Program-made: the position numbers and the translations under genes
Origin: Adineta ricciae
Taxonomy: Eukaryota; Rotifera; Eurotatoria; Adinetida; Adinetidae
NCBI GenBank assembly: GCA_905250025.1
Contig: CAJNOJ010000146.1
Location: 186,001 to 250,000 of the forward strand
Reading direction: 5' to 3'
Length of the DNA: 64,000 nucleotides
In this document: positions 21,184 to 33,249 of the stretch, piece by piece
How positions within the stretch are numbered: the first letter of the stretch is position 1
How the letters are laid out: each line of letters starts with the position of its first letter
The notes under the pieces: generated by a model
Databases searched by the model: none
Seen by the model: the letters and a program-made list of their open reading frames with translations, nothing else
Told to the model about the DNA's origin: nothing

Positions 21184-22023
21184 ATGATCTCAACATACAC
21201 CGCCGTCGTCTTCATTGTCAGCTTGGCTGCGCCATTGGCATATGCCTGTGTCGTCGACAACTTGAAAGGAACTTGCATGGAAAAATCTGCATGCGCAGGC
21301 CGAACAGTTGCCGGAAAATGCGCTGGTGCTGCAAATATTCAATGTTGTTTACCAACTGGCACATCTTGCTCGGCTAGTGGAAAGAGTGGTGTTTGCGTTG
21401 ATGTCGGTTCATGTGCTGGAACAGCCGTCAGTGGCTTATGCCCAGGTGCAGCTAACATCAAATGTTGTGTTGCTAGCGGTGGATCAGCAGGTTCACCAGC
21501 TGGCCTCTGTGGCAGCTATGCTGGCAGTGAAGTTAAGTCGATTGCTGGTAACGATAATGTCATGTATTCAGTTGTCAAAATCAGATCAGAACATTTAACT
21601 ACTCCAAGCTCAGCTTCATTGTCACCAACTGACTCTGACAACACGATGACAACAACGACAGCTTGTGCTTTCGATCAAATGGCTACCGCTGCCAAAGCTG
21701 CTGGTGTGTCTGTCAAAATTAGCTCTGGTTTCCGCACCATTGCTCGTCAGAATTACTTCTGGAACTGTTATCAAACCAAATCATGTAACAATGGTAATTT
21801 AGCTGCACGACCAGGCACGTCGAACCATGGTAAAGGCATTGCTCTCGACTTAAATACAGATTGTGGTAAACAAGCCGGTGCTAAACCAAACTGTGGCGGT
21901 AGTGCTGTTTATCAATGGTTATACAATAACGCTCATAATTACGGATTTACTCGTACAGTTCAAAGTGAACCATGGCATTGGGAATTCCGTGGTGTTGGTG
22001 TTGCACGTGCTAGCTTCTCTTAA
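21184..22023 (+). CDS. Secreted M15-family (VanY-like) peptidase with Cys-rich N-terminal repeats
   Basis: Single exon. The start at 21184 gives a clean signal peptide (MISTYTAVVFIVSLAAPLAYA); the frame is open further upstream but without a leader. Two Cys-rich repeats follow, each of the form C-x-G-x-C...C-AG...G-x-C-x-GAANI-x-CC. The C-terminal domain has the M15B/D zinc motifs: SSGFRT, the SxHxxGxAxD site (SNHGKGIALD) and the ExxH site (SEPWHWEFR), so both zinc histidines, the aspartate and the catalytic glutamate are present. Known relatives are bacterial D-Ala-D-Ala carboxypeptidases and endolysins that cut peptidoglycan peptides. The lack of introns in this intron-rich region and the bacterial family suggest horizontal acquisition, with a role in digesting or resisting bacteria. 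Substrate is inferred. Confidence 0.85.
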   Translation: MISTYTAVVFIVSLAAPLAYACVVDNLKGTCMEKSACAGRTVAGKCAGAANIQCCLPTGTSCSASGKSGVCVDVGSCAGTAVSGLCPGAANIKCCVASGGSAGSPAGLCGSYAGSEVKSIAGNDNVMYSVVKIRSEHLTTPSSASLSPTDSDNTMTTTTACAFDQMATAAKAAGVSVKISSGFRTIARQNYFWNCYQTKSCNNGNLAARPGTSNHGKGIALDLNTDCGKQAGAKPNCGGSAVYQWLYNNAHNYGFTRTVQSEPWHWEFRGVGVARASFS

Positions 22024-23090
22024 ATAATGCTGACTTTTTCCAACGACACAAATTTAAATCATGCAATACTTCTATCGCAGTTTTGTGATCACTACTCAAA
22101 ACATATGTAGAAGTTCTTTTCTTTTGTCTAGTATTCATATCATCGAATTTAAATAAATATTGAGCATCTATCAAGGTCATTGTTCTAATGTATGCGCTAG
22201 CTATTTCCAATCTGAATATAACTCAAATGAAGTAGTCGTAGAATACATTGGTTGAGTATTTTTAATTCACTGTGATCGTCAAGCGAAAGATTGTTCATTG
22301 TCTTTAGTACATACATGTATATACACCACGGGAAAGAGAGAGACATACCAGACAGTGATTGTTTTTAATCGATAGAAGAATGGCACAAAAGGAGTTGGGT
22401 AGCGTTAGAGAAACTTTAGTCTTTTGGAGAAAGAGAACAAATGATGATGCGTTTTAATATCACGTTTTCTAGTGATAGAAATTTATCAAAAACTTCAATT
22501 TGATAGAATAAAGGCTTGTACCTTGTGTGGATATGAGACAACTTCTCTCTAGGCCACAGAATTATTATTTGCTGAGAGTAAAAGAGCAATTGACCGAAGA
22601 TTTTTTCTCACTTTCGTTCATACTATATCACTCGGGCAAGAAATCCATGATGTGCCCTTTCGTACTTAGAAAACATAAAAGTTTTCACTCGACCAACTAT
22701 TACTCATCTTGATACGGATCTGATTGCGTCAATTGGTAATCTATTTCGATATGGATGTATGAGCATTTGTATCATTGCTTTTGTATTTTCTCTATATGAC
22801 GTCGTCTACATAACAACGCATCGAAGATATCTATTTATAACTATACCAATTATCGCCGTCGACGAGTTAATACGGACATTAATGAAATCGCCCATCACTG
22901 ATTGTACCAAGACTACAAAATATTAATCTCTTCTTTTTTTTAATGCATTCACTGAAAAAATTCGATTCATACCTAATTGAGACAATCAGTTATATTAAAT
23001 ATATATCTTATTTAAAAATTTGATATTAGATCCGCGGCTAAAATAACAAGAAACTATGCCTAAAGACTTCCTAGTTATGGACAAAACTCA
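22024..23090. other. Intergenic region between the M15 gene and its decayed copy
   Basis: No supported gene. A short frame at 22527-22712 has no features. The last part (about 22840-23090) is a diverged copy of the sequence upstream of the functional M15 gene. Confidence 0.5.
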
Positions 23091-23400
23091 AAATTTTCGA
23101 TCGCTTGATTGAAACTATGGTTTTAATATACATCGCCACCGTCTTCTATGCTATTATTGCCAACAGGCATATTTTGCTCTGTTAGTGAGATTACTGGTGT
23201 TTATCTCAATGTCGATTCGTGTGTTGGAACTGCTGTAAAATAAAATCATGCAATAGTACTAACAAGGCTGCACCAACATTGTTTATCCCCGGTTAGTCAT
23301 AAATCCTTCTGAATACGGATTGACTCGTACAGTTCAAAGTGAACCATGACATTGGAAATTCCATGGTGTTGGCGTTGCGCTTTCTAGATATGCCTAAGTC
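23091..23400 (+). pseudogene. Decayed copy of the M15 peptidase
   Basis: Starting with ATTTTCGATCGCTTGATTGAAACTATG, the segment matches the leader and start of the 21184 gene. It keeps pieces of the second Cys-rich repeat (equivalents of GTTTACCAACTGGCACATC and GATGTCGGTTCATGTGCTGG) and the C-terminus (GGATTGACTCGTACAGTTC, AGTGAACCATGACATTGG). The M15 middle, including the SxHxxGxAxD zinc site, is deleted. The conserved tryptophan of EPWHWEF is now a TGA stop, and other stops appear early. About 310 bases remain of an 840-base gene. A tandem duplication followed by deletion and decay explains it. Confidence 0.85.
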
Positions 23401-23760
23401 GGAATAATTTCTCAAAAAATAAAATCAGCATATATTTCTGCCTGATACATATACATGACTGCTTGCGACATCTACATAATTCTTCTTTTTGTTTTGCCTT
23501 ATTAATATTTCGATCGTAAGATTAAAAGAAATCGTGACCATCTATTACGAACATGATTGCAATGAATTAACTTTCGAATCATAAATCTTTTTTAAAAGCC
23601 AAAGAAAATAGACCGATAGCGAATAAATGTACCAATCAGTATTGATCTATATCATCAATCAATAACTCAGGAATACTCCCGATGATTCGAGTATCTTCCA
23701 TGACGTTTCGATTAGATAATAAATACGTGAGATCTATTTAACTTTAGATCATTTGTTAAC

Positions 23761-25683
<1,923 letters not shown>

Positions 25684-25848
25684 ACGTTGTTTTTCCGTTT
25701 TTTTTTATATGTTTGGTATCCCTTTGATTGTTTTTCAGTTATGTATATCAATGCAACAAAACAAAAAGAGAGAACCAATCAGTTAATAAATCAAATCAAC
25801 AAAAATAATTAAAAAGAACTGATTTTTTAGTTCGTGAATTCAAGGATA

Positions 25849-26375
25849 ACTAGATGGGCTGTCAGGCTTCGCCCGACCGCGAAATACGGTGCGACGAGTT
25901 TTCGGGAACATAGGAGGAAGTGTATGCTATTGAACGTTTATTTTCCAGTTAGTGTATAAGTCGATAGTTCCTGATATCGTTGGAAATATTTTTCAGCTAA
26001 TACAGAGAGCTTTTTATAGGAGAAAACTAAGTAAAAGATTCGCGTAAAACGCTGTATCATGATGTCGCTGCATTAAATCATCTTTTTATCAACTAATCAT
26101 AAAATACAAACAAACTTTTCTTTTGACGCCTGCTCTGATTTTAATTATCTTAACAATGTAAATGCATGTGCCATGATTTACCGTTACGTCCATGTTTTAT
26201 TTTGGGCAAACTAATGGTAAAAGTGGAATTCGAAGTAAAAAATGAGCATCTACATAGCCATAGCTCCTTAACAGCGTTTGTTCGGAAGGCTAATGACGCT
26301 CCGTTCTCTAGATCATCGAGCCACTTAAAATGGACTTTGGACGCCTTGTCGAGAAAGAGAAAAAGATAATAATAA
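25849..26375. repeat. Dispersed element copy 1 (about 530 bp)
   Basis: It starts with AACTAGATGGGCTGTCAGGC and contains CGCGAAATACGGTGCG. In its middle is GTTTTATTTTGGGCAAAC, and it ends with ATGGACTTTGGACGCCTTG followed by TCGAGAAAGAGAAA and AATAATAA. The same blocks in the same order recur in copy 2, immediately downstream. Conserved blocks are separated by diverged sequence. No convincing protein is encoded; the frame at 26166-26369 is not conserved in copy 2. Confidence 0.8.
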
Positions 26376-26947
26376 CTAGATGGGCTGTCAGGCTTCGCCC
26401 GACCGCGAAATACGGTGCGCGGAATTTCGCCTGTACCTTCATTCTATTTAGCTGAATGGATAGTTTATTTGTGCAACCATGTAGTTTGAAGTTAGAACTT
26501 CTCTAGTTGACATAGTTGAAAATGAATTGCTCACTAAGACTGTATTTAATGGTAGCAAATTTGATTTGACAGAAGTCATAAAGAAAGTACTCAAATCAAA
26601 GCCTCTATGAACTAAAATCTAGAGAAACGTGAGGTCGCCGCATTCATTAATTGTCTTTTCAACTAACCATAGCGCACTTCTGACAAATCTTTTCGCGCCT
26701 ACTCGTCTTTTAATTATCTCCACTGCTTAAAAGATCTTCGCCACAGTTTACCACAGAGTCCGTGTTTTATTTTGGGCAAACGGCAACAGTTTATGAAATT
26801 CTGAGAAAAAAATATCTCATCTTCACCTAGCTGACTGGTCGACAGCGTTTATCCTACAGTTCAACGACGCCCCGATCCCTTGATCAGCACGTCACTAAAA
26901 ATGGACTTTGGACGCCTTGTCGAGAAAGAGAAAAGATAATAATAATA
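26376..26947. repeat. Dispersed element copy 2 (about 570 bp)
   Basis: Direct tandem copy of the preceding element. The opening block (ACTAGATGGGCTGTCAGGC), the GTTTTATTTTGGGCAAAC block at about 26763 and the closing GGACTTTGGACGCC block at about 26905 align in order. The 12-mer AATACGGTGCGC at 26409-26420 is the exact reverse complement of GCGCACCGTATT at 26985-26996, so this copy plus the adjacent short repeat is bounded by inverted repeats, as in non-autonomous DNA transposons. Confidence 0.75.
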
Positions 26948-26950
26948 ATA

Positions 26951-27043
26951 AAAAGACGCGAAGAAACTCAATAATACGATGCTAGCGCACCGTATTAAAA
27001 AGACGCGAAGAAACTCAAGAATACGATGCTAGCGCACCGTATT
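26951..27043. repeat. Two tandem 46/47-bp repeats
   Basis: Units 26951-26996 and 26997-27043 differ by one inserted A and one T/G change. Each unit begins AAAAGACGCGAAGAAACTCA and ends with AATACG...CGTATT, whose 6-base arms are inverted repeats. The unit end GCGCACCGTATT is inverted relative to a motif inside the neighbouring ~530-bp elements. Confidence 0.85.
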
Positions 27044-27106
27044 AAATAGGCAATGAGAACTGTGCTGTTACTAATGAATAGATTTCTTTTTTACTGATAC
27101 AATGTA

Positions 27107-27178
27107 GGGGGCATAGCTCAGTGGTAGAGCGATCGCTTCGCATGCGATAGGTCGTGAGTTCAATCCCCACTGCCTCCA
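27107..27178 (+). tRNA. tRNA-Ala (anticodon CGC)
   Basis: The cloverleaf can be folded by hand: 7-bp acceptor (GGGGGCA / TGCCTCC, one G-T), D arm GCTC/GAGC, and anticodon stem ATCGC/GCGAT with loop TTCGCAT (CGC at positions 34-36). The T arm GTGAG-TTCAATC-CCCAC has one A-C mismatch. The internal pol III boxes TAGCTCAGTGGT and GTTCAATCC are present, and a run of eight T follows as terminator. No intron. The CCA end is not encoded, as usual in eukaryotes. It lies at the edge of the repeat island. Confidence 0.93.
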
Positions 27179-27282
27179 TTTTTTTTGTCGGCGAAAAGAA
27201 ATTCTTTTATGTAGGCAAAAACATACTTCACATTATTTTATTCTTTAAAATAGACTACCAATCAGAAAACAAGTGAGTTATT

Positions 27283-28829
27283 CTATAGACACATTCGATT
27301 ATATTCCCAATCAGTAAGCATTTTCCACTTTCGTCCAAATAACACTGACACCGCATCTTCAACACGATCATATTTTCGACAATGTTGCTCTAACCATGAA
27401 TGAATAGACTCATTATTGTCACCAGATTCTCTGAATAGGTACTTTCGATATTCATTTCGTAGAATAACACAGTTCCGCCGAAGGTAAAACTGTTTGAGAT
27501 TATTTTTCGCACCGTAATATGCAATCAGAAGACAAGTGGCTGTCGATATCCGCTCTTTGATTGCTAATGTGTGTAAATATCGAGCGGTTTTAACCAGACC
27601 GATGTAGGCTGTATCGGCACGTTCGAGAAATGATCGTGGGATGTAAACTCGACACATAGATTTCAAGTGAGCCTGAAATAACAATTGAAATATTCATTTG
27701 AGTTCAATTTCAATCGAATCATTTACATAGATTTCTAAAGTCGCACTGAATTGTTCCATACAAGTATAGATAGATGTCTGTACAACTTTGACCGAACAAG
27801 TGTTATAAATAATCGATTGTATCGGAGCTGAACCTTGTGGCCAAAGTGGCTCTTCTTTACACTTACCCTTCGTGATCATGCGAATATTCCATCGTCGTTT
27901 ACTCTCCTTCAAAATCTCTTCAATTTCGTTCCAGACAGAGTCTCTATATCGATGGGATATAGTCAATTCATCATGAACGATATCCAACCGACGCAAATAA
28001 ATTAAATGATTAGCAAACAGAAGAAGTACGCCATCATCCAACGAATGCGGACTAATCGATATTGTGTGTAAATTTGGAAATAAGCCAACTGTATACAATG
28101 GGATAACATACGATGTGTAATTTAGTACTTCGATGTATTCGAGTGTTTCACCGGAATTGACTAAGAGTTCCTCGAGACATGCACCAATGTCGAAATCGGA
28201 TGCGAGAAAGAGATCATTCAAATGAAAGCGCTTCAGTGAGCGAACGGATGATATGAATTTACGTAATTTGTTTAGGATAGTTCCGCCCGTGCCATAGTAC
28301 CGTTTATTTCCACGTATAAATGCATTTGGATATTCATTGTAAGCGTGAAGATGCTCAGGATTGTTTTCATCATCATTGATCAGTTTTAAAACGTGAAATG
28401 TAAAAGAAAACTCGTCGAGATACGGAAAAGGGTAGTGGCTCTGATCGTGATGATGAATAAAATTCGTTAACATATCCAGAAAGTCACACATATTGTGATA
28501 TTCAGGAATAGGTTTGATAATCAACTGTTTGATATATTGACTTTTTCGTGGTAAATATCGTTGTACACGATATAGATTAAGAATTCGCTCATAACCACGG
28601 TACAAGTTGAACTTCTTTCGTGTGAAAATTAAACCATCGAATATGAAAGTTTGCCAAATGATTGGCGAATGGAATATTTCATACCTAGTAAAGATTTGCT
28701 ATCATGATGAAGCAGACAAGCATCAACATACCATGTCCGACAAACTTGAGAAGCGTAATATCGATGTGTAAGTGAAAGATAACTGAAGATTTCTTCTAAT
28801 AAGATAGTTGGTAAATCTTCCCAACCCAT
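27283..28829 (-). CDS. F-box protein, FBXO33-like
   Basis: Three exons on the minus strand, 28829-28732, 28684-27727 and 27672-27283. The F-box is at the start (MGWEDLPTILLEEIFSYLSL...SQVCRTW). Splicing of the 47-nt first intron gives CRTW-YEIFHSPIIWQTFIF, the usual HPxxW continuation after an F-box. The middle is leucine-rich-repeat-like (LKRFHLNDLF, LEYIEVLNYTSY, LRRLDIVHDEL). The C-terminus (ADTAYIGLVKTARYLHTLAIKER and GRKWKMLTDWEYNRM) reminds me of FBXO33, but that is from memory. Function: probable substrate adaptor of an SCF ubiquitin ligase. The frame continues upstream of 28829 to 28946 without F-box features and is taken as 5' UTR. Confidence 0.75.
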
Positions 28830-29079
28830 AGGTTTGACTTCGCTAGAAGATATAGGAGGCAGAAAGTTAATTTCGTTTATTTTCGAACGAAAGTGAACGA
28901 ACAAAACGGGGAAAGATGCATGATAGAAAAAAAAAGACACACTCACTCATGCATGCTTTCTTACTCTCAATAGATAGGCAAGAAAAACCAGAAAATGAGA
29001 AAATGATCTATAAAACAACGAAAACAAAGATCTGTTCATATTTTCAAGCACTCACACATAAAGAAAATCAACAAATGAT

Positions 29080-29577
29080 CTAAGAAGATTGCTTGGATGA
29101 AATGTAATCTTGTTCGGTTACGAGTAATTTTAGATTATTTTCTGCGTCTTTCAAAGACGGAATAAAAATCGCCAGATAACCTTCACCTTGAGGTTTTTGT
29201 TGAAGTAAATCTGGTGTTTTGATAATTTCATCATTTAATTCAACTAGACGTCCTTTGATACTTGCACAAATTGTGAATATTTGCTCGTTATCACATTTGA
29301 TTCGATATAGTAATTTGTTTGGTTGAACATAATCAGCTCCGCGTTTCGATTTACCACTCATCGATTGATTGACACTGGCAAGTGATTCAATGGAGTGAAT
29401 TTTCAAGGGATTCGTAAGAATGGGATGTCGTTCCGAAAGCATTAGAACACAAACACGATTAGAATGTACAAGAACAAGTGTATCATTATTAGTCTCGCTG
29501 TGAACATTCGTACGATAATATTTCGTGTAATAGCGTTCGATAACACTCGGATATTTTATACGTTTAGCTAAAGACAT
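29080..29577 (-). CDS. ABITRAM: ABITRAM / FAM206A (Simiate) protein
   Basis: Single exon, 165 residues from the ATG at 29577; an upstream ATG at 29658 adds a non-conserved leader. Sequence marks of the family: PSVIERYYTKYYRTNV, VLVHSNRVCVLMLSERHPIL, VSGKSKRGA-type SGKSKRGADYVQPN, ASIKGRLVELNDEI and LLQQKPQGEGYLAIFIP. In mammals the protein is a nuclear-speckle and actin-binding factor. It has a lipoyl/glycine-cleavage-H-like fold. The start codon lies 190 bases from that of the divergent nitrilase gene. Confidence 0.88.
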   Translation of the reverse strand: MSLAKRIKYPSVIERYYTKYYRTNVHSETNNDTLVLVHSNRVCVLMLSERHPILTNPLKIHSIESLASVNQSMSGKSKRGADYVQPNKLLYRIKCDNEQIFTICASIKGRLVELNDEIIKTPDLLQQKPQGEGYLAIFIPSLKDAENNLKLLVTEQDYISSKQSS

Positions 29578-29767
29578 TGCTGTGAATGATGTAACTATTA
29601 CATTCCGACTTATTTTGAGTATTATACTTTCTTTCATTGGTGGAAACACAGTAACCAATTAGATAAAAGAAAGAAGAAAGAGAAGATATTTTTCTATATG
29701 CGATAAGTACGGAAGCAAAGGGTAGTCTTGAAACTAAGTGTATAATCATTTGCAATGTGATATACAA
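29578..29767. promoter_or_regulatory. Head-to-head promoter interval, ABITRAM / nitrilase
   Basis: 190 bases separate two divergent start codons, so both core promoters lie here or overlap the 5' ends of the genes. No clear element is assigned. Confidence 0.35.
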
Positions 29768-30997
29768 ATGAAAATCCTACACCGTTCATGTTTTCTTTAC
29801 TTGTGTCTTGTGCCCATAGCAATCCACGCAATGCGTTTAGTAGCAGTAGGTCATCGACAATCCGTGAATGCATCTGTATCTTATACAAGTTGGTTCGATC
29901 AGTTTAATCGCACGGATCTGTATCGAATACGATCAAATCGAACAATGATTGTTGTCTTCGGTGAATTGACTGGACTCACATCAGCCTTTGTCGGCACACG
30001 CGGACAGAGTGCTCGTTCGCAATCGGGAACAACTCAAAATGCATTATTGCTACTAATGTCATCCTATGAAAAACAAATGAATTTCTACTCAAAAATATAT
30101 CCGAACATTCCTATTATGAATGCTCTCGAACTAGCTTTGAGTGATGTCATGTGGAGAGCATTCAATTACACGTTTTCAACATTAGCTCGATCGCTAAATG
30201 CGACTGTTGTAGCCGGTACACTAGGACCGAGAATTATTCGTTCGACCGATCGAGAAGATATTGACTTTTTTGGTGATCCTGATCTCTATCCAAATCAAAC
30301 AGAAGTGTATCTACCATTGACAAAAGAAGTCTACAATACAGTTCATATTTACGCACCGAATGGTAGTTTGATTGCAAGCCGTGACAAAACGAATTTGACT
30401 CCCGAGGAAGTTCAGTTGTTGCAATTGACGCCAGGAAAACTCGAAGATAATCGAATAATTAAACCTGATAATTTATGTATAGCAATCTGCTTGGACACAT
30501 TTCATTCCGATGTGTTATCGTATCTTGACTCCCAAAATTGTACGATACTCATTCAACCGTCGTTCAATACAGAAATGTGGGCTACAAATGTGTCTTCTAT
30601 TTGGCAACCGCTTGATTGGACACACGGACCTATGGGTCTTTTTGAAAGAACACAAAATATTCAATTTTCTGTCAACTCGATGGTCACTGGTAATTTATTT
30701 GCTGATATGATCGTGGACGGACAATCCAGTATCAATCAACGTGCGTCTAAGATGCTACAAACTGATTTGTATGTTGGTGTTGACTGGAATGATGTACAAA
30801 GTATCGGAAAGTTTCAAACATTGACACTATCGAAATGGGCACGAGATGATCCAAGAGAAAGAAACTTAACCAAATTAGAACGACGAGAGATACTGCATCA
30901 GTATGCTTTAGAATTAGCTCCAAACTCGACATCTGAAAATAAAAATAGGTATGCAGATACAGTGATTTGGGCTGATGTTACAAGTAAACCAGTGTAA
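29768..30997 (+). CDS. Secreted carbon-nitrogen hydrolase (nitrilase superfamily)
   Basis: Single exon, 409 residues from the ATG at 29768, which opens a signal peptide (MKILHRSCFLYLCLVPIAIHA). An ATG at 29738 would add ten residues. The nitrilase triad is visible: Glu in VVFGELTG, Lys in SRDKTNLTPEE and Cys in LCIAICLDTF. Several N-glycosylation sequons (NRT, NYT, NAT, NQT, NCT, NVS) suit an extracellular or lysosomal protein. The family hydrolyses amide or nitrile C-N bonds; the substrate cannot be read from the sequence. It lacks the characteristic segments I know from animal vanin/biotinidase, so a bacterial or fungal origin is possible but unproven. Confidence 0.75.
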   Translation: MKILHRSCFLYLCLVPIAIHAMRLVAVGHRQSVNASVSYTSWFDQFNRTDLYRIRSNRTMIVVFGELTGLTSAFVGTRGQSARSQSGTTQNALLLLMSSYEKQMNFYSKIYPNIPIMNALELALSDVMWRAFNYTFSTLARSLNATVVAGTLGPRIIRSTDREDIDFFGDPDLYPNQTEVYLPLTKEVYNTVHIYAPNGSLIASRDKTNLTPEEVQLLQLTPGKLEDNRIIKPDNLCIAICLDTFHSDVLSYLDSQNCTILIQPSFNTEMWATNVSSIWQPLDWTHGPMGLFERTQNIQFSVNSMVTGNLFADMIVDGQSSINQRASKMLQTDLYVGVDWNDVQSIGKFQTLTLSKWARDDPRERNLTKLERREILHQYALELAPNSTSENKNRYADTVIWADVTSKPV

Positions 30998-31258
30998 CAT
31001 TCGATCGTGTCATGTAACACAATTGCAGAAAGGAACTGAATGATTTCCCTCAACTCGTTGACCTCTCGTACTGATGTCGAGTGTAACCGTAAACATTTTC
31101 TTTTTCTGTTCTACAGCAAGGGTAACATCAAGATATTTTTCCCGTTCTTCACAGTATATCGATCAGAGCAGCAAAAATAAACAACATCGAAGTTTGTGTG
31201 TTGTGCAATTCTTCTCGTCCTATTCCACTTGTTACTTTTTGTTTCATACTTTAATCAT

Positions 31259-32483
31259 ATGACATTGAAACCAAATGCTTCGCAATCATATAATCAACCA
31301 GTGCATGTTGATATTGAATTAGATGCAGCTGATCTGAGAACTTCAGGTCCTCGTCTTGCTTGTTTGGTTAAAAGTGACTGGATCAATAAGAAACTAAGCT
31401 TCAAAGAACTAACAGATGGTCTTTCTAATCAAATGCTCGCAATGTTTCCTCCATCGCACGATGAACAAGCTCTCATCATTCGAACTTATGGGAAAAATTC
31501 GGATTTAATCGTCGATCGGCAAGCCGAAATTCGAAATATGGTGAAACTTTCTCAGTACGATATGGCCAACGAAGTTCTGGCAACATTTAACAATGGATTC
31601 TTATACACACTGGTACCAGGTGATCAAATCGATGTCGATGATAGGAAAATTGAGTAAGTAGCAACATCTTCACATTCTCAAGCGATGTTGACGGTGTAAC
31701 TATTCTTATTTCAGTTCACCATTGGCAGCTAAACTGGCTGCATTTCATTCTGTTCCGTCTGATGGCAGCAATAATGAGAAAAAATCTCAATTGATAGAGA
31801 AACTCGACCATTATGTTCATTTACTGAATGGTACCAATTCTCAATTACGACACCGATTGGAAGCAATGAAATCGTCAGCGACTGGAATGCTTGACACAAT
31901 TAAAATAACTGTCGGTCTTCAATCTAGTCCACCGTCACTGGATTCTATCGAATCGTTTTTCGAATATTCCTTTGCTCAATTGGATGATGATCTCCATCAA
32001 ATCAAATCAACGTTGAAACAAAATTGGTCCGATATTCCTGTTGTTCTGTGCCATAATGATACCCTGAGTCGTAACTTTCTCTTCGACAAACAAACAAATA
32101 CTATGTATATGATAGATTTTGAACATAGTTTTGATAATCTTTACTTATATGACATTGAGAATTATTTTGTGGAGTTCGCTGGTCTTAGTTCATCGCCTGA
32201 TTGGTCAAAGAAATACCCAAGTCGAGAACGACGATTGAACTTCATCAGTGAATATGTTAAACATGCTGATTTCTTACATAAAAAACCTGGTGCAGATGAA
32301 TTGGAAAAACTCTGTGATCGTTGTCATTGCCTTCTGCCACTTACGCATCTTTATTGGGCTTTGTGGGCTGTACTCGAAGCTATGCTCAATCCTGAAGCAT
32401 TGAGTGAATTCGATTACGTGAATTATGCAAAGAACAGGTTCAATCAGTACAAATTACACAAGAACGAGTTTTTTGCTTCGTAA
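31259..32483 (+). CDS. ETNK1: Ethanolamine kinase
   Basis: Two exons, 31259-31653 and 31715-32483, split by a 61-nt intron (KID-SPLAAKLAAFHS). The kinase motifs are intact: ATP-lobe segment ALIIRTYGKNSDLIVDRQAE, the Brenner motif VVLCHNDTLSRNFLFD (catalytic Asp, Asn), and the metal-binding MIDFEHSFDNLYLYDIENYFVEFAG. The C-terminal helix THLYWALWAVLEAMLN is typical. It catalyses the first step of the CDP-ethanolamine pathway for phosphatidylethanolamine. Choline kinase is the close alternative; the DFEH...YDIENYF pattern favours neither strictly, but the overall match is nearer ethanolamine kinase. Confidence 0.88.
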
Positions 32484-33249
32484 TTGACTTGTTCTTACTG
32501 AATATACGTAACTCAGCAAATCCACCAATTAACTATTCATAAGGTTTTAAATTATCTCTAGTGAATTGTGTTCTAAAAATAAAGCATGACGCATAAGTCG
32601 CATATCTACTGATCGATCACATGGACTGACTTCCATTTGTTCTCTAGTCGGAGATTCATGCTTCACTGTAAAAATTCCATCTAAAAAAAAAACTTTTCCA
32701 ATAGAATCATTGGGTGGTAAACAGATGAGTGAGCACTGATCAAATAGTGAGATTCTTCACTTATTTCAATTCTTTCAACTACTCCGCAGCTTCTATTCTA
32801 GCAGAGACACACATACGAAGTGTCGTTTTATCTATCGCACAATATGAAGTCAATAATCGAGATTTGTCCAAACTCTGTTCACAAATAGTCAAGAAAATGA
32901 AAAGTCATTAATAACAATTTTGTTGGTTATACATTTATCTTGAAACGAGTCATGTGAGTATTTATCGTAAACCCAAAACCCGGACGGTTGACTGGTGTAC
33001 TCATAGTAATCCGAAGAGTATCAACAGCAATCCGACCTGTCAGAGTTCCGTAATTAGTAAAGAATGGAACATAATTCTGGCTACGATCATTCCATCTTGG
33101 AAAGGACAAGCAAAAATATGTTCTCGAGTAATCGAGTGTATGCGCGCACACTGCCATCTTTGCGAAAGTCACTGATTCGTCTGTTGACCTTTCGTCATGT
33201 AAATCGTCATGAATGAATGAAAGAATGAATGGCAAATCTCTAGGAGAAG
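32484..33249. other. Intergenic stretch with unassigned short frames
   Basis: No firm gene. A plus-strand 60-codon frame (32729-32911) and a minus-strand 129-codon frame (32927-33316) are open. The minus frame reads fairly protein-like (FFTNYGTLTGRIAVDTLRI) but begins inside the downstream F-box gene and has no family match I can name. It may be an exon relic. Confidence 0.3.

Noticed and set aside
26166..26369. Frame inside repeat copy 1, ending in a basic stretch
   Set aside because: Not preserved in repeat copy 2; looks like chance reading of a repeat.
28629..28735. Apparent frame break in the first F-box gene after CRTWYVDACLLHH
   Set aside because: A 47-nt intron (GTATGT...ACTAG) inside the frame gives CRTW-YEIFHSPIIW; the longer unspliced reading is an artefact.
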